A stretch of 64,000 bases of DNA from Ceratopteris richardii (GCA_020310875.1 CM035435.1:72132492-72196491), one strand, 5' to 3'. Shown: positions 48,487-59,734, counted from the first letter of the stretch. The notes: generated by a model from the sequence alone, not told the origin. Made by a program: numbers and translations.

Positions 48487-48928
48487 TGTTGTGGAAGGAC
48501 TCCATAGCCTTCACACAACTGAACTAATCAACTAAGAAGACTACCTAGCAAGGCCACACACTAGGAAGAGAGATGTCTTTCCACCCAACCAATCCCTCCA
48601 ATATATAGCTCCAAGTCCAAGGGGGTAAGTCCCTCTCAAGGGGACATGTCTACCTTCCATCACATGGGTCCCTAAGGTGGTCACATGGTTTCCAAGATTA
48701 GGATATCACATGAAATCACATGGCTTCCAAAAGAAGAGTCTCCAAGCTCTCACGTACAAACCAAGTGGCTAAGAAAAGCTTCCAACCAAGCCTAAGGTAC
48801 TCAACCTTAGAGAATTAGCCCTAAGGTTCAAGACCCATCTAAAAGGGGTAAATAAACCATAAATCCAAAGGGTTTCACACCTAGAAACCCAAGGGTTCTA
48901 CCCCTTAGACCCATGTAACTATACAACA
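48487..48928 (-). repeat. LARD B 5' LTR
   Basis: 442 bp with TGTTGT...ACAACA ends. On the minus strand gctatatattgg and ggttgggtgg lie in the same order as the TATA box and ggttgggagg in LARD C. Confidence 0.93.
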
Positions 48929-48933
48929 TTGTA

Positions 48934-49573
48934 GTTTTTATTCAGGATGGGAGACCAATAGTTTTTGAAAGTAAGAAACTTTCTTTGCCTCAGAGAAATT
49001 GGCATGTCCATGAATAGGAACTATATGCAATAGTTGGTGCTTTGACGATTTGGAGACACTATTTGCATGGGGCAAGTTTTCAATTTTACACATATCATCA
49101 CACATTGAAGTTTTTTTGTTCCTAGCTTGATCTTCGGGGGAGATAAGCTAGATGGGCTGAGTTGATTCAAAAATTTCACACACAGTGGGTCAGAAACCCA
49201 AGTTATCCCCTAGATTTTGTGGACCTAGGACAATAATCAGGAAGATTAGTGATGTCGCATACAAATCATAATTGTCAAATGATTGTAAACTTCACCCAAT
49301 TTTTCTTGTTAGCAAGTTGAGACCATACATTTCTCGAGATGAGAATTGTGTAGATGGTTTAATTGCTTTAGGAGATAGAACATCTCAGCCAGATGTTCCG
49401 TTTCAAGTTCTTGATAAGAGGGAGCGACAATTATAGAATCACTCCATACTAGAATATTTAATAGCATGATATAACCATCCACTCACAGATGCTACATGGA
49501 AATCAGAAGCTCTGATTCATAAACACTTTCCTTGCCTTATCACCAACGACACCGATCTCTAGAAGAGAGAGAG
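48934..49573 (+). pseudogene. Chromovirus RNase H remainder, chromodomain and polypurine tract
   Basis: Continues the frame cut at 35,099: FIQDGRPIVFESKKLSLPQR, NWHVHE-stop-ELYAIVGALTIWRHYL, HHTLKFF. After an internal loss of most of integrase, LDKRERQL-stop-NHSILEYLIA-stop-YNHPLTDATWKSEALIHKHFP matches the chromodomain end of plant chromoviruses. It ends in agaagagagagag (49,561-49,573), the polypurine tract before the 3' LTR. The stops fit CAG/CGA to TAG/TGA or TGG to TGA changes. Confidence 0.8.
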
Positions 49574-49818
49574 TGTATTTGATTTATATAGAAATCCATG
49601 GTCTACCATTGGTCTACCTGTATTTGATCAAGGATCCTAGCTGGGTCAAGGACGAGAGATCGGGGGAGGGTTTTAGAATGAGTCTTTGAGGTTATTCCAT
49701 CTCCTCATAGTGGCCATATGAGGGGTGTTTGGACCTTAGAGAAAAATCTAGATGTGCCAAGGGCAAGGGCTATTTAAGGTTGGGAGGAGAGTGGAAAGTA
49801 GCTAATTGGGATCTTTCA
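49574..49818 (+). repeat. Chromovirus 3' LTR
   Basis: 245 bp starting TGTATTTGAT and ending CTTTCA. It matches the three 5' LTR pieces in order. It contains ggttgggaggaga at 49,778-49,790. Confidence 0.75.
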
Positions 49819-49829
49819 ATTTACATCCA

Positions 49830-51460
49830 CCCATATTGGCTTCTATGTCAGATCCTATATTTGGAGGACCTATTCCAACCTTACCACCACTTTCCAATAG
49901 ACATATCATGGGACATGGTCATGTAGTGCATTTATTGGTTCAAGTGATCCAAAGTCCATTAGATGGAGGAAGGAGGCTTAGACCATCTCAAGTATCCAAA
50001 TGCATGAAGAACTACTATGATGGTTTAAGAGATCCATATGACCATGTGGAAAAATTTAAACAAGTAGCTGAGCAAGGTGATGAGTTTTTCACTCTATATA
50101 AGGCATTTTTTGTGACCTTGGTTGGTAAGAATTTATCTTGCTTTCCCAATGAACAATGCAAATTTTTCCAACATTGAGTGCCTCTTGGATGAGTTTGTTG
50201 GTGAATTCGCAAACAGAGGATTCAAGCATGACACTTCATCTTTAATACATGGTTTTAAACAAGGTGAGCCATTAAACCATAAGGCTAGCGGCAAGGCGTC
50301 CTCTAATCTAACAACTTCAACATATACCATCTATGGAGGAGTTCACAAAATTTGTGGCTAAAAGGATTGGGTTGTAGAATCGAATACTTCTTGATCATAT
50401 CCTTCGCAATATACAAGGATGTCTATGTTGAGAATATGTTTGCATTGAAGGGGACCACCCAACTTAGGCTTGTTCTCAAGACAAAAGCTCAGATATATCA
50501 CCTTTTACTTATGGGAAACCACAAAGGTCGAAAATTGCTTGTACCACTATATTGAGTAGAAATTCACCTCCAAGAGATCAAGAAAGGGAGGTTCCAAGGT
50601 ATTCCCAATATCAAATACTCCCTTTAGCTCAGATAACAATTCAAGAACATAATTACTCTCCATCTCAATGAAGTAAACAACTCTTGTTGGGTTGTGTCAT
50701 GGGCCTAGAACACCTTTAGAAATTTCATGTTTGGCTCAAGGATTAATTTAGTACCTTAGATATACCCTCCCCAATATTTAACATCAGGCTAATGGCTACT
50801 TCTATTTTTTCTTTGATAGTGTGGCACAATTAGACTTGGTTGTCAAACAACCTAGTTGCAACAGTAGAGACACACCCTTTGTTTTTTTCAAGTGTTATCC
50901 ATCCTTCAATCCCCTTACAGATAAGACAAATGAATTATAAATATGGATGGAAATCCCTAATTTAACCTTTGTGATGGCTGCATTGTCCTTTTGATATTGT
51001 CAGAATGATAGTACCATCTTGAATGTTAAGGAACCCCCACAAATCAACCCAAGATGGAACCCTGAAGTCCTTGAGGAGATTGATATGTTAGGCCAACTCT
51101 ACTAAGAGATCAAATTGGATGACAAAACTAGAAGAATTAAGCAAACTCAAGAAATGATCCATAAAAACCTACTTAATTCCTAATTCTTCTATCACAAACA
51201 AGGACATCTTGCTAGAGACTGCTCTCTTCAAAAACAAAGTATCAATCTTCCAAGCCAAATGATCAGACTAATGAAGATGCATTCACTATGTTCAATAGAA
51301 GGAACCATGCCTTAATTCAGCTAGAGCCTTTCCCTTTAGCCCCCACCCATCCTCCCTCCCTGAATACTCTTATGACATCCCTTGTGGATAAAAACAAGTT
51401 TGCTAGTATTATCAACCTAGAAGAAAGAACCGATGAGGTTGTTAAAAATGCTTGATTCTC
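49830..51460 (+). pseudogene. Gypsy gag remnant (outermost element)
   Basis: DPYDHVEKFKQVAEQGDEFF then LYKAFFVTLVGKNLSCFPNE (to 50,177), and in another frame IECLLDEFVGEFANRGFKHD, follow the Retrotrans_gag pattern. Around 51,180-51,235 YHKQGHLARDCSLQKQ is a degenerate CCHC knuckle lacking its first cysteines. Stops and frameshifts are frequent. It may be the body of the element into which the chromovirus inserted. Confidence 0.6.
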
Positions 51461-51619
51461 TAACACTTACAAAGAAGTAGATGAACATGATAAGGATGTT
51501 GAACATGCCTTAAACAATGAAGGAGAACACCTTGTAGACATCTTCATGGAGAGTAGGAGTAAAAGGAAGCAAAGGGTCATGGATGACCTCTCACATCCAC
51601 TAGAGGTCTTGATAAGCTG

Positions 51620-52066
51620 AAGAAGGGACCCTCTTGTAGAGGGTACATGTGCAAAAGCAAAATGAAAAAAAGAGTGTAAAATGAAAGAGTGTGAGAGACT
51701 CAAAGTGACTAGACCAAGAAATGGCTAAACTCACATGGACTCGAAATGAGCTTACCAAGAGCATGAAGTAGCCTCTACAAGATTAACCAAGTACAAAGTG
51801 GGGGATAGGCCCTCCTTATATAGAGTTGAAGGAGGCTCTTCAAAAGTACATCAAATGTGGGATAATTCCCCTTGACGGAGAATGCATACATTGGTAGAAG
51901 CAAATGGAAACGTACCCAAATACAATGAGATACAATATAAAATGACATGAAATGGAGTGTCTCTTGGATACAAAATGGAGATGCACTCATGAGATAGAAA
52001 TGAAAATGAGAAAGAAGAACTCATGTCGATAGAAAAGCTCATGGAGTAGAAAAAATCATGTTGTCA
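51620..52066 (-). repeat. Probable 3' LTR of a minus-strand copia remnant
   Basis: The minus strand starts TGACAACATG at 52,066, directly after the purine tract gatgtagagggggtat (52,067-52,082). The left end is not resolved. Confidence 0.45.
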
Positions 52067-52082
52067 ATACCCCCTCTACATC

Positions 52083-52510
52083 TCCATTTTGGAGTTGTTG
52101 AATGTTGTAGAGGTCCACCAAGCATTTACGTGGAACTAGAGATAAAGCATTCATGAACATGTCTACTAGGTTGTCCTAAGAGGTACACAACTCTAGAGTA
52201 ATCTCCTCTGATACTAGCTTCTCATGGATGAAATGGTACTAGATCTCGATGTGCTTCATCCGAGCATGGAACACTAGATTCTTGGCAATGGCCAAGGATG
52301 ACTGGCTATCGATGTGTATGCATGTCGGAGTAACCTACAAAATACCAATGTCAGATAATAAATGTCAAAGCCAAATGGCCTCACATACTAGAAAGTTATA
52401 TGAGCCTTGGTGGATGAAAAAGCAACTGAAGGCTGCTTCTTACTTGTCGAAGAGATAGGTTCTAAGCCATTCAGCCCAACATCCCTAAGGCCATTGAATG
52501 TCAATGACTT
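52083..52510 (-). pseudogene. Copia RNase H remnant
   Basis: The minus strand reads DSQSSLAIAKNLVFHARMKHIEI-stop-YHFIHEKLV and NLVDMFMNALSLVPRKCLVDL. This is the conserved end of copia RNase H with CAG to TAG-type stops. Nothing of RT is seen upstream of it. Confidence 0.75.
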
Positions 52511-52759
52511 GAGGTAGATTTGGTTAGAAAGGTACACATCACTCAACACTTTTTGGCGATATACATTCTATAGCACTATATTGATAACTTGCAAACTCAA
52601 ACATCTGCCAAGGGCAACAAACGTGAGAAGGAGGGGAGTGTTGCTCATGAACAAGCGACACCCAATAGTTGAAGGGAATTGCATACCCACTAGAGAAGAG
52701 GCAATACATAAATCAATAGTTACAAGTCTATATTAAAAAGAGCAACAATAATTTTTACA

Positions 52760-54575
52760 ATGAACTATGATTTTCATCAGATCCACAATGTCATGGAGAT
52801 GGCATACACTATGATTCACAAAAAAGTATGACTTTTCAAATTTTGAGCCAAAGTTGTACACATCATCAATAGAGATTTCAGAAGTGCACTACATAATAAG
52901 ATGCCATTTGGAGCCTACTATGGACAAATGCCCAATGTTAACTACTTTGGAGTTTTTGGAAGTAAAGCATGTGCACATGTGCCCAAAAAAGATAAGCACA
53001 AGTTATCATCTAAGTCTAAGAATCATCTATTCATTGGATATGGTGAATAGTCTAAGGCATCCAAATTATATGATCTAGAAAACCAATCCATCAATATTTC
53101 AAAAGATGTAATCTTTGATGAATCTTCAAAATTCTTAACTAAAGAACAAGATCAAGTTCTGGCCTGCAAATCTACACTTCCAAGGGGCATACTTCACAAG
53201 CAAGTACTTCCCAACGGCCTAGGAGATCTCAAAGGCTCATCGAAAAGCAACAATGAGGAAGAAATCACTATGTAAATTTTCTCCCATGCATCAACTTCAA
53301 CAAATTCTAGAGCCTTCCAACTTTGAAGAAGCTGAAGGCCAACTAGAGTGGGAACAATCTATGGAGATAGAGAAGGATTGGCCTTGTTGCAAGGTTCACA
53401 ACTATTCGAGTGATTTCTGCCTTAAGTGCACACTTCAAATGGTCCCATTACCAACTAGATGTAAAAAGTGTTTTCCTCAATGGTGATCTTCAAGAAGAGG
53501 TATACGTGGAACAACTTAAAGGTTTCAAAATCAAATGAATGGAAGATCATGTCTACAAAATCCACAAAGCACTTTATGGAATTACGTAACCTCTTAGGGC
53601 ATGGCATGAGATGATACACAATTTTTTTGAGGACGAAGGATTTGAAAGAAGTACTATCGATGCTAAACTTTAAATCTTCCAAAAAGATTCCTTAGTTGCA
53701 CTCATTATTCTTTATGTGGATGACTTGATTTGAGAGGCTCAATGATGATTGCATCTAATTTATCATCAAGTATCTTCATCTTGAGTACTCAATGAAATAT
53801 CTTGGATTGCTTCACTACTTCTTAGGCATGGAATTTAGGAAAATGAAAGAAGGTATATTTCTCTCTCAAAAGAATTAATACTCTAATCTTCTTTCTAGGT
53901 ATAACATGGACCAATGTCGATTAACGTCTACACCACTTGATCCCAACATCAAGCTCACATCGGAGGACTCTTCATGACTCATGGATGTGCATGATTATTA
54001 GCAACTTGTTGGCACTTTACTTTACCTACCCAACATGAGATTGGATATTGCCTATGGCATAGTTGGCATACTCAGTCAGTTTGCACATCACCTTTGTCAG
54101 ATACATTGGCAAGATGCTCAAAGATTACTTTGATACCTTTCCCCACTTGATATCATGGCCTTTGATACAGAGGGGGTATTGATCACATAGGATATTCTAA
54201 TTCAGATTTGGTTGGTGATCGTGATTCTTGAAAAAGTATTTTTTATACATATTCTTGCTTGGCTTAGGACTAATCTCTTGGGCAAGTAAGAAGCAGCCTA
54301 CATTCTCTCTATCATCCATCAAAACCAAGTACCAAGCATCCAACTTTGTAACATGTGAGGCCATATGGCTTTGATTTTTATTATCTAGCATTGGTATTTT
54401 GAAGGATGCGCCTACATGCATCTAGACCAATAGCCAATCAACCTTAGCATCTGAACCAATAGCCATTCAACCTTGGCTATCACCAAGAATCTAGTATTTT
54501 GTGCTCAAAAAAGCACATTGAAATCTAGTACCACTTCATCTACATGAAGCTTGTATCATAGGAGATTACTCTAGA
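52760..54575 (+). pseudogene. Copia integrase-RT-RNase H remnant
   Basis: Integrase C-terminal part: NYFGVFGSKACAHVPKKDKH, LFIGYGE, ISKDVIFDESS (52,900-53,130). RT: TIRVISALSAHFKWSHYQLD, VFLNGDLQEEVYVEQLKGF, YVDDL (near 53,717). Then MKYLGLLHYFLGMEF and LVGTLLYLPNMRLDIAYG; RNase H: STLAITKNLVFCAQKS (near 54,480). Many stops, and sequence between integrase and RT is partly lost. Its RNase H end resembles the inverted remnant at 52.1-52.5 kb. Confidence 0.8.
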
Positions 54576-54599
54576 ATAGTGTGTTACACTTATGTGTTC

Positions 54600-54872
54600 C
54601 TTGAGTAGCTTTGATGTGAACCTTTTCCCTATACATGTGCACTTTTTACTCTAGTGCTGGCTAGAGTTTTTTCCCCATGTTACCACATACTTGATACTCT
54701 CATATGTGGTGGTACTTTGTACTTAGGGATATTATTCAACTCTTACTTCAGTTCAGTCCATTGTCAATAGAGAGAGTTATTCTAGCGATCATCTTCTCCG
54801 TGTGTCTTGCCGTGTTTGTGCTCTTTGTGTGTGCTTCTTGTGTGTCTCTCACACTTCTACACACACCCAATA
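54600..54872 (+). repeat. Copia 5' LTR fragment
   Basis: Ends cacccaata directly before a primer-binding site, with a pyrimidine-rich, tgtg-rich 3' half typical of copia LTRs. The start is approximate. Confidence 0.5.
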
Positions 54873-54873
54873 G

Positions 54874-54885
54874 TGGTATCAGAGC
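54874..54885 (+). other. Primer-binding site (initiator Met tRNA)
   Basis: TGGTATCAGAGC, a perfect match to the standard plant copia site. Confidence 0.85.
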
Positions 54886-55151
54886 AGGTTCAGTTCCTTC
54901 TCAAGTTCTGATTTTTTACATCGCGGTGCACGTGCACTTTTAACAGTGCAAATCAATGCTGGAGCATAGAACAGTGAATTTTAGGAGCCAAGAAACATTT
55001 CCACCAGGCACTCTAGGGTTTTACCCCCATTTCAAAGCCATTCATGCAATCAAAACTGCCATCAGAGTGACAATTTGTGAGCTGAAATTTCAGCATTCAT
55101 TTTAGCTTTCATCGGAGTAAAGTTTTTGTCACATTCTTGTTTTTTAGTGAA

Positions 55152-55440
55152 ATGATGGGTAGCAATAACTTGTTTGGCATGCTTCAAGCCGAAGATAATC
55201 TTGATGAGACCAACTATCCAATGTGGTCTTACATGATGAAGCATGTTCTTGTTGCAACACAACTTTGGAACATAGTAGCAGATGTAGATCTAAGACCCAC
55301 AGGTGCTTCTACTTCATAGTCTACTATCACAAATGGAGCTTCGTCTTTGAGTACAGTGGTTTCTCCTTCTCCACCTACATAGGAGCTATTGGAAAACAAT
55401 GTCACATCAGTCCAAAATCCATTTAGGGCAAAAACCCTAA
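55152..55440 (+). pseudogene. Copia gag N-terminal fragment
   Basis: ATG at 55,152: MMGSNNLFGMLQAEDNLDET then NYPMWSYMMKHVLVATQLWN, clearly related to the gag of copia 1 and 2. It ends after TGASTS at a TAG (55,317), then SPSPPT-stop-ELLENN. Homology stops near 55,430, so the rest of the element is gone or replaced. Confidence 0.8.
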
Positions 55441-56135
55441 TTTTGGTACTTAGTCATTTTTGGCACAAAAATGGGTAAAATTTTTATGAGCCTATCTTGT
55501 AGAGCTTGAAGAGAGCTTTCCAATGCTATATGACATGCAGTCATCAGAGATCAGATTTGGGAGAAAACCCTAACCCTAATTTTTTGCTAATTTAGGGTTT
55601 TGACCTCATATGATAGCTCTTGGCATGAGGATCAAATGTGTTGTCAGATCATTCATCAGGTAGTCAGAAGTGTGAAAAAGCAGGTCAAGAAGTTATTTTT
55701 AAAGTTAGCTAAAAGCAACTTAAAAAATGAAGCAAACTCACTTAAAATAAAGCAAAAGCAATTTAAAAAGCGATGAGATTAAAATAAAGCGCTTTTTAGT
55801 GAGTTTTCGCAAGAGATTTGGAAGGCTATAAAAAGAGATTCCTTGGGTCACTTTTAAGACATCCTACACCAATTAGCAACGCCAGTTTTTGGTACCTCAA
55901 TAGAGGTGATGCTTTTAGCACATGGGGCAGCCATGGTGCTATCTTGGAGCATGTTGAGGAGCGGCTATGGAGTTCTTCTTGAAGAAGAAGAGTGTGCTCA
56001 CACTCTTGCTTATGGAGAGGACTTATCTAATAGCAACTTGGTGGTGTGGATCGGCCATCTACATGATGTATTTGAAGATTGTCTTCTACATGAAGATTTC
56101 GGTGTACCTTAAAGACATTGGATGGTGGTTAACAT
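55430..56135. other. Non-coding stretch with telomere-like strings
   Basis: Contains ccctaaccctaa (about 55,569-55,580) and nearby aaaccctaat and tttagggtttt, plus gagagctttccaa-type sequence common in plant LTRs and leaders. A 68-codon frame at 55,906-56,112 is unrecognised. It is probably the leader or LTR of another element. Confidence 0.35.
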
Positions 56136-56143
56136 AAGATTTA
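56136..56143. repeat. LINE target-site duplication, left
   Basis: AAGATTTA, repeated at 58,334-58,341 after the poly(A). Confidence 0.65.
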
Positions 56144-58333
56144 TCGACTTTGATAAAGCCTACGACAGGCTAGAATGGGACTATATTCTTCAGTCGCTAC
56201 AGGATCTTGGATGTAGTCAGAAATTCACCAAGATGATCGCGACCCTTCTCGGAAACGCATCGACCCAAATTAACATTAATGGAAATCTTTCAAAGGTGAT
56301 CAAACTTAGAAGATCAATCAGACAAGGATGCCCATTGGCTCCCCTTCTCTTTGCCATTGCCACGGAAGGTCTTAGCAGGCTGGTGGAGCATCAGGTGGAA
56401 GCTGGTAACATTAAAGGCCTTCGTTTGCCGCATGACCACAGTCAGATCACCATGAGACTTTTTGCCGATGATATGAACGCTTTTGTGCACAATGATAGCA
56501 CCAGCCTTGATACGTTCTGGAAGTGTCTTGCTACTTTTTGTGAAGCCTCTGGATCCATAATCAACCACTCTAAGACCGCCTTTAGAGCTATTGGTGGGTC
56601 ACAGCCCGACCTTCTCATTGATCATGGCTGTCAAATCATCCCGCAGGGCCAAAATTTTCGGCTTCTAGGGATTCCCTTGGGGTTTGGCGTCTCTATGGAA
56701 CAGCGGTGGAATTGGATGCTTGCCAAACTCGAAAACAAGCTTAACTATTGGAGAGGTATGCAAATCAATCTTGTTGGTCGTGCTATGGTCATCAACACGT
56801 TCCTCTTATCATCTACCATTTATTTCCTTTCTTGTTGGAGACCGAAAGAGCAAGATCTGTCCAAACTGGATAGTATTTGTAGAAACTTCCTTTGGACGGG
56901 CGACCACAATAGGAGGGGGGTGCCTAAAATCAAATGGTCCATCTGCACCAGCCATAGAGATAGTGGGGGACTTGGTATCTTGGACATTCGATGCATGGCT
57001 AACAAACTGTCGGCCAAATGGATGACTAAGGCTTGGTGCAACGGGGAGGCCTCGTGGGCCAAGCTGATCTTCAGAAACAAGAATGAGTTGGCGCTCATGG
57101 GTTTCCCAAATTGGAGGAATCTTGACATCTTGACCTTGCTGTTTTCCCCGATCCCCGTCCTCCCGAAAGGCTCTAATCTGGTGTGCTCCCTTTGGAAGAG
57201 TTGGAATAAAGTCAAAAGCTCCACAAGAATAAGTGAAGACTGGAAGTGGGCTGCCGGTATCAGACAAAACGACTCTATCTGGTTTCCGATCCATGGCATC
57301 CGGAGTGTGGAATCTTGGAACATTCAAAACACCAAGAAGCTATGGAACAAAGGCTTCAAAAAATGGAAACATCTCTGGAAACAAGACACCAACCGCTGGA
57401 TCAACTTTGAGGATATTGACCCTAGCATCAACATTTCGCATGAAGAATGGAACACTCTGCAAAGCAGATTTCTCGCCTGAGACCGACACAAAGTTCGCCT
57501 TCTCATGGGACACGACATGCCGAGCTCGCTTGGTCTCAAATGGCACAATGGGAATAGTCTATCAAAAATCCCGAACATCAAAGATACGATCGACTATCAG
57601 GTTAACCTCAACAAAAAGTGGTGCCTGTCATGGACCCTGCTTCGGTGGGACATGAAGTTCATGGCTATCTGGCACCCCCTCATAGAAATCAAAAAGTTTG
57701 TCCTCTTATGGCAAATTCTTCATCACGGAATCTGGACCAACCTTAAGGCTAGCAAAATTTGTGGGATCCCTCCCTGGTGCAAACGCTGCCACCGGTCTAT
57801 CAAAGATGTTTCACACATCTTCTTTACCTGCCCCAACTCCAACAGACTCTGGCAAGTGGTTGGAAAGAGAATTAGACTTCAAAAACGTCTCAGTTGGCAG
57901 CAAGCCCTGCTGGGAGAAGCGATCGGCTGCTCCGCGACTCTCTGGAACGCCATCAGAGGGGAGGTTCTATGGAAAATCTGGCGGGAAAGATGTGCTTTCA
58001 ACTTTGGTGACTCCCCCAAGGAGTGGTCAATTGAGAAATCGCTGTTCCTCCTTGGCAAAAGGATTGTCAACTGTAGAAAATCCCCCCCCTTTAGGCATCA
58101 TCAAGTACTCCTTTTGATCGATAACAAGCTTAAACCCAAGTGGGCCCCACATGAGGGTGATGAGAGGGTAATTAACCTTCTATGTAATGTCATCTAAGCT
58201 CTGTAAAAGCTTCCCCTGCTTTGTGGGATTTGGGGGGTCCCGTGGGCAGTAGTCCCCTTCTCTTGTACTTTTCTTTATTTAATTCAAGTCCGGGAGAGTA
58301 GGCTATTGCCGAACTTCCTTTACATTAAAAAAA
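56144..58333 (+). mobile_element. 5'-truncated L1-type LINE
   Basis: Starts inside the RT domain and ends in a 3' UTR and a run of A. AAGATTTA flanks both sides, allowing for overlap with the poly(A). 5' truncation and an A tail are standard for target-primed reverse transcription. Only one stop interrupts more than 2 kb of coding sequence, so the insertion is fairly young. It is unrelated to the copia sequences on either side. Confidence 0.85.
56146..58197 (+). pseudogene. LINE ORF2 C-terminal part: RT and zf-RVT domain
   Basis: RT motifs in order: DFDKAYDRLEWDYI, RRSIRQGCPLAPLLFAIATE, RLFADDM (catalytic FADD) and INHSKT. Then the thumb-like region with GIPLGFG, WRGMQINLVGRAMVI and FLWTGDHNRRGVPKIKWSIC. 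A TGA at 57,478-57,480 breaks the frame once. It stays in frame to 58,197 and includes a zf-RVT domain (FVLLWQILHHGIWTNLKASK, then CKRCHRSIKDVSHIFFTCPN; Cys/His ligands visible). Endonuclease and the gag-like ORF1 are missing through truncation. An ATG at 56,122 belongs to the flank, not the LINE. Confidence 0.92.
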
Positions 58334-58335
58334 AA
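58327..58335 (+). other. LINE poly(A) tail
   Basis: Nine A after ttcctttacatt. The last two overlap the target duplication. Confidence 0.8.
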
Positions 58336-58341
58336 GATTTA

Positions 58342-58980
58342 CATCTTATGTTAAGAATTCAAGTACATATTCTCTTTATGCACATAGGTACTACTTGGAG
58401 TTTATGGAGGCAGTAACATCCATATCAGGAGGAGTCCTATTCGGCATAGGTACAAGAGAATCAATACATGTATGCTTTATGCATATTTGGATGAGGTGTT
58501 AGAGAAGGTATGTTCATATGAGTTTGAGGATTTCTGGCAGCAAACTTGTTAGCATTCTTTGCTAGTTTTGTAAGTATGTGATCTTTTCACACACATATCT
58601 GATTTAGGGTCTTCCATATCCTAAGTTCAGATGAGGGTTTGCTGATTATCAGTTTTAGACTGATCCTTCCTCTTTCTGTCACTCATATTCACTCTTCTAC
58701 AACCTATAAGGTCACACATCTCATATATATTCAAATTTCTGTCCATACATCTGAATATTCTTGTAACATTTGTATATACACTCTTCCATCTATTTCTGTT
58801 CACATAGAGTGGTTGAGGATTTTGCTCCCACATTGTATACTAACATTTGTATATATGATGGTGTGAGTAAGCAGTGGCTTACGTAACACTTTACACATGT
58901 TGTCTAATCTTTCTCTATCTTTGTCTCATCATTTGTATGATTAAATGTGGTATGTTCATGTTTTGTCAATATTGGAAGAT
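58342..58980. other. Non-coding stretch right of the LINE
   Basis: AT-rich, no domain or long frame. It continues the sequence interrupted by the LINE and leads into a possible LTR end and primer-binding site. Confidence 0.35.
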
Positions 58981-59075
58981 TGTTGAAATCTATGTTGTAG
59001 ATTCTAGACCTATGGAACTTGGACCTGTGGCATTAGTTATGGGCCTAATTAATTTCCAACATTTGGTGTCAGAGC
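58981..59075 (+). other. Possible small LTR end with primer-binding site
   Basis: TGGTGTCAGAGC at 59,064-59,075 is a one-base variant of the initiator-Met site. It follows TTTCCAACA (to 59,061). The nearest TGTTG start is at 58,981, giving an 81-bp TGTTG...CAACA unit, in the size range of TRIM LTRs. The true LTR start may lie farther left. No second copy was found. Confidence 0.35.
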
Positions 59076-59502
59076 TTTAGGGCTTTGGCATCAGATCAAT
59101 CAGGCTCTCGGATTCCCAAGTTCCTAGACTTCCAGGTTTACAACATATGATTTAAGAGCATCTTCTAACATTTGACATTTGAGATACACACTTAATCTAG
59201 ATGAGTAGAGATTTGAGAATTAGAAAATTCAGTCACATGTTTATTCATCAGTGTGGAGTATGAATTTGATGATCTGTTAGCAGCTAAACACTTTTGGAAG
59301 AGTATGAAAATACTTTACAGAAGTATTGTTTGAAGAACAAGACTTGATGAAGAGAAGGTTACTTCAAATTCAAGGAAAAATAATGGTTTGGAGAAGATGA
59401 AGGAATCAGATCAACATCAAATCACAGGTGTTAGTTTCTACTATCAGATTATCATTTCAGGTCATATCTTAGAAGAGCAGTTATGAAGAGATTTGAAGGA
59501 AT
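59076..59502. other. Non-coding stretch before copia 2
   Basis: No gene or repeat seen. It could be the leader of whatever element owns the primer-binding site at 59,064. Confidence 0.3.
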
Positions 59503-59732
59503 TGTTGATATATTTAGGTAGTGATGTGTGTGAGCACACTAGGACCACCGGGGCACTTTTTTCCCTCTTTAGAGGGTTTTTTTCCCCTGGCTTGTATATA
59601 CGCCTATTGCCCTAATGGGCTACTTATCTTTGTACATTCTCTAGTAATACATTCAGTATTGTGTGTTATGCTCCAAGCTGCTTCTTTTTCCTTGTGCTAT
59701 TCGCGTGCTTCCACAGACGTCTAACTCCAACA
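59503..59732 (+). repeat. Copia 2 5' LTR
   Basis: 230 bp, TGTTGATATA...CTCCAACA, clearly similar to the copia 1 LTRs. Confidence 0.93.
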
Positions 59733-59734
59733 AT

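Larger units (their letters stand above)
35100..48928 (-). mobile_element. LARD B: non-coding LTR element, enlarged by the triplication
   Basis: On the minus strand the 5' LTR is 48,487-48,928, the PBS 48,473-48,485, the polypurine tract 35,540-35,557 and the 3' LTR 35,100-35,539. Flanks gtgta (35,095-35,099) and ttgta (48,929-48,933) are a 5-bp duplication with one mismatch. Joining the flanks restores the chromovirus RNase H. The 5' and 3' LTRs differ at roughly 16 positions in 442 bp. Without the two extra copies the element would be about 6.1 kb, close to LARD C. Like LARD C it has no recognisable protein domains and has a TCCGAGGACGGAAAT string before the purine tract. Confidence 0.85.
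20294..49818 (+). mobile_element. Chromovirus (Ty3/gypsy) host of a three-element nest
   Basis: Removing the nested elements leaves a 5' LTR in three pieces (20,294-20,379, 25,538-25,654, 32,036-32,079), a coding interior in two pieces (32,080-35,099 and 48,934-49,573) and a 3' LTR (49,574-49,818). The LTR pieces match the 3' LTR in order: ccatggtctacc, ttattccatctcctca, agatgtgccaagggcaaggg, taaggttgggaggaga. A weak primer-binding site (TTTCGTATTGAAGC) follows the 5' LTR. AGAAGAGAGAGAG precedes the 3' LTR. A chromodomain end is recognisable. The interior is short because sequence between RNase H and the integrase C-terminus is missing. Confidence 0.75.

Noticed and set aside
55560..55625. 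Interstitial telomere array
   Set aside because: Only two adjacent CCCTAA units and a few single motifs; such strings are common in plant leaders and promoters.
56809..57327. Minus-strand frames of 172 and 167 codons within the LINE
   Set aside because: They are antisense shadows of the LINE ORF2, whose plus-strand frame carries clear RT and zf-RVT motifs.
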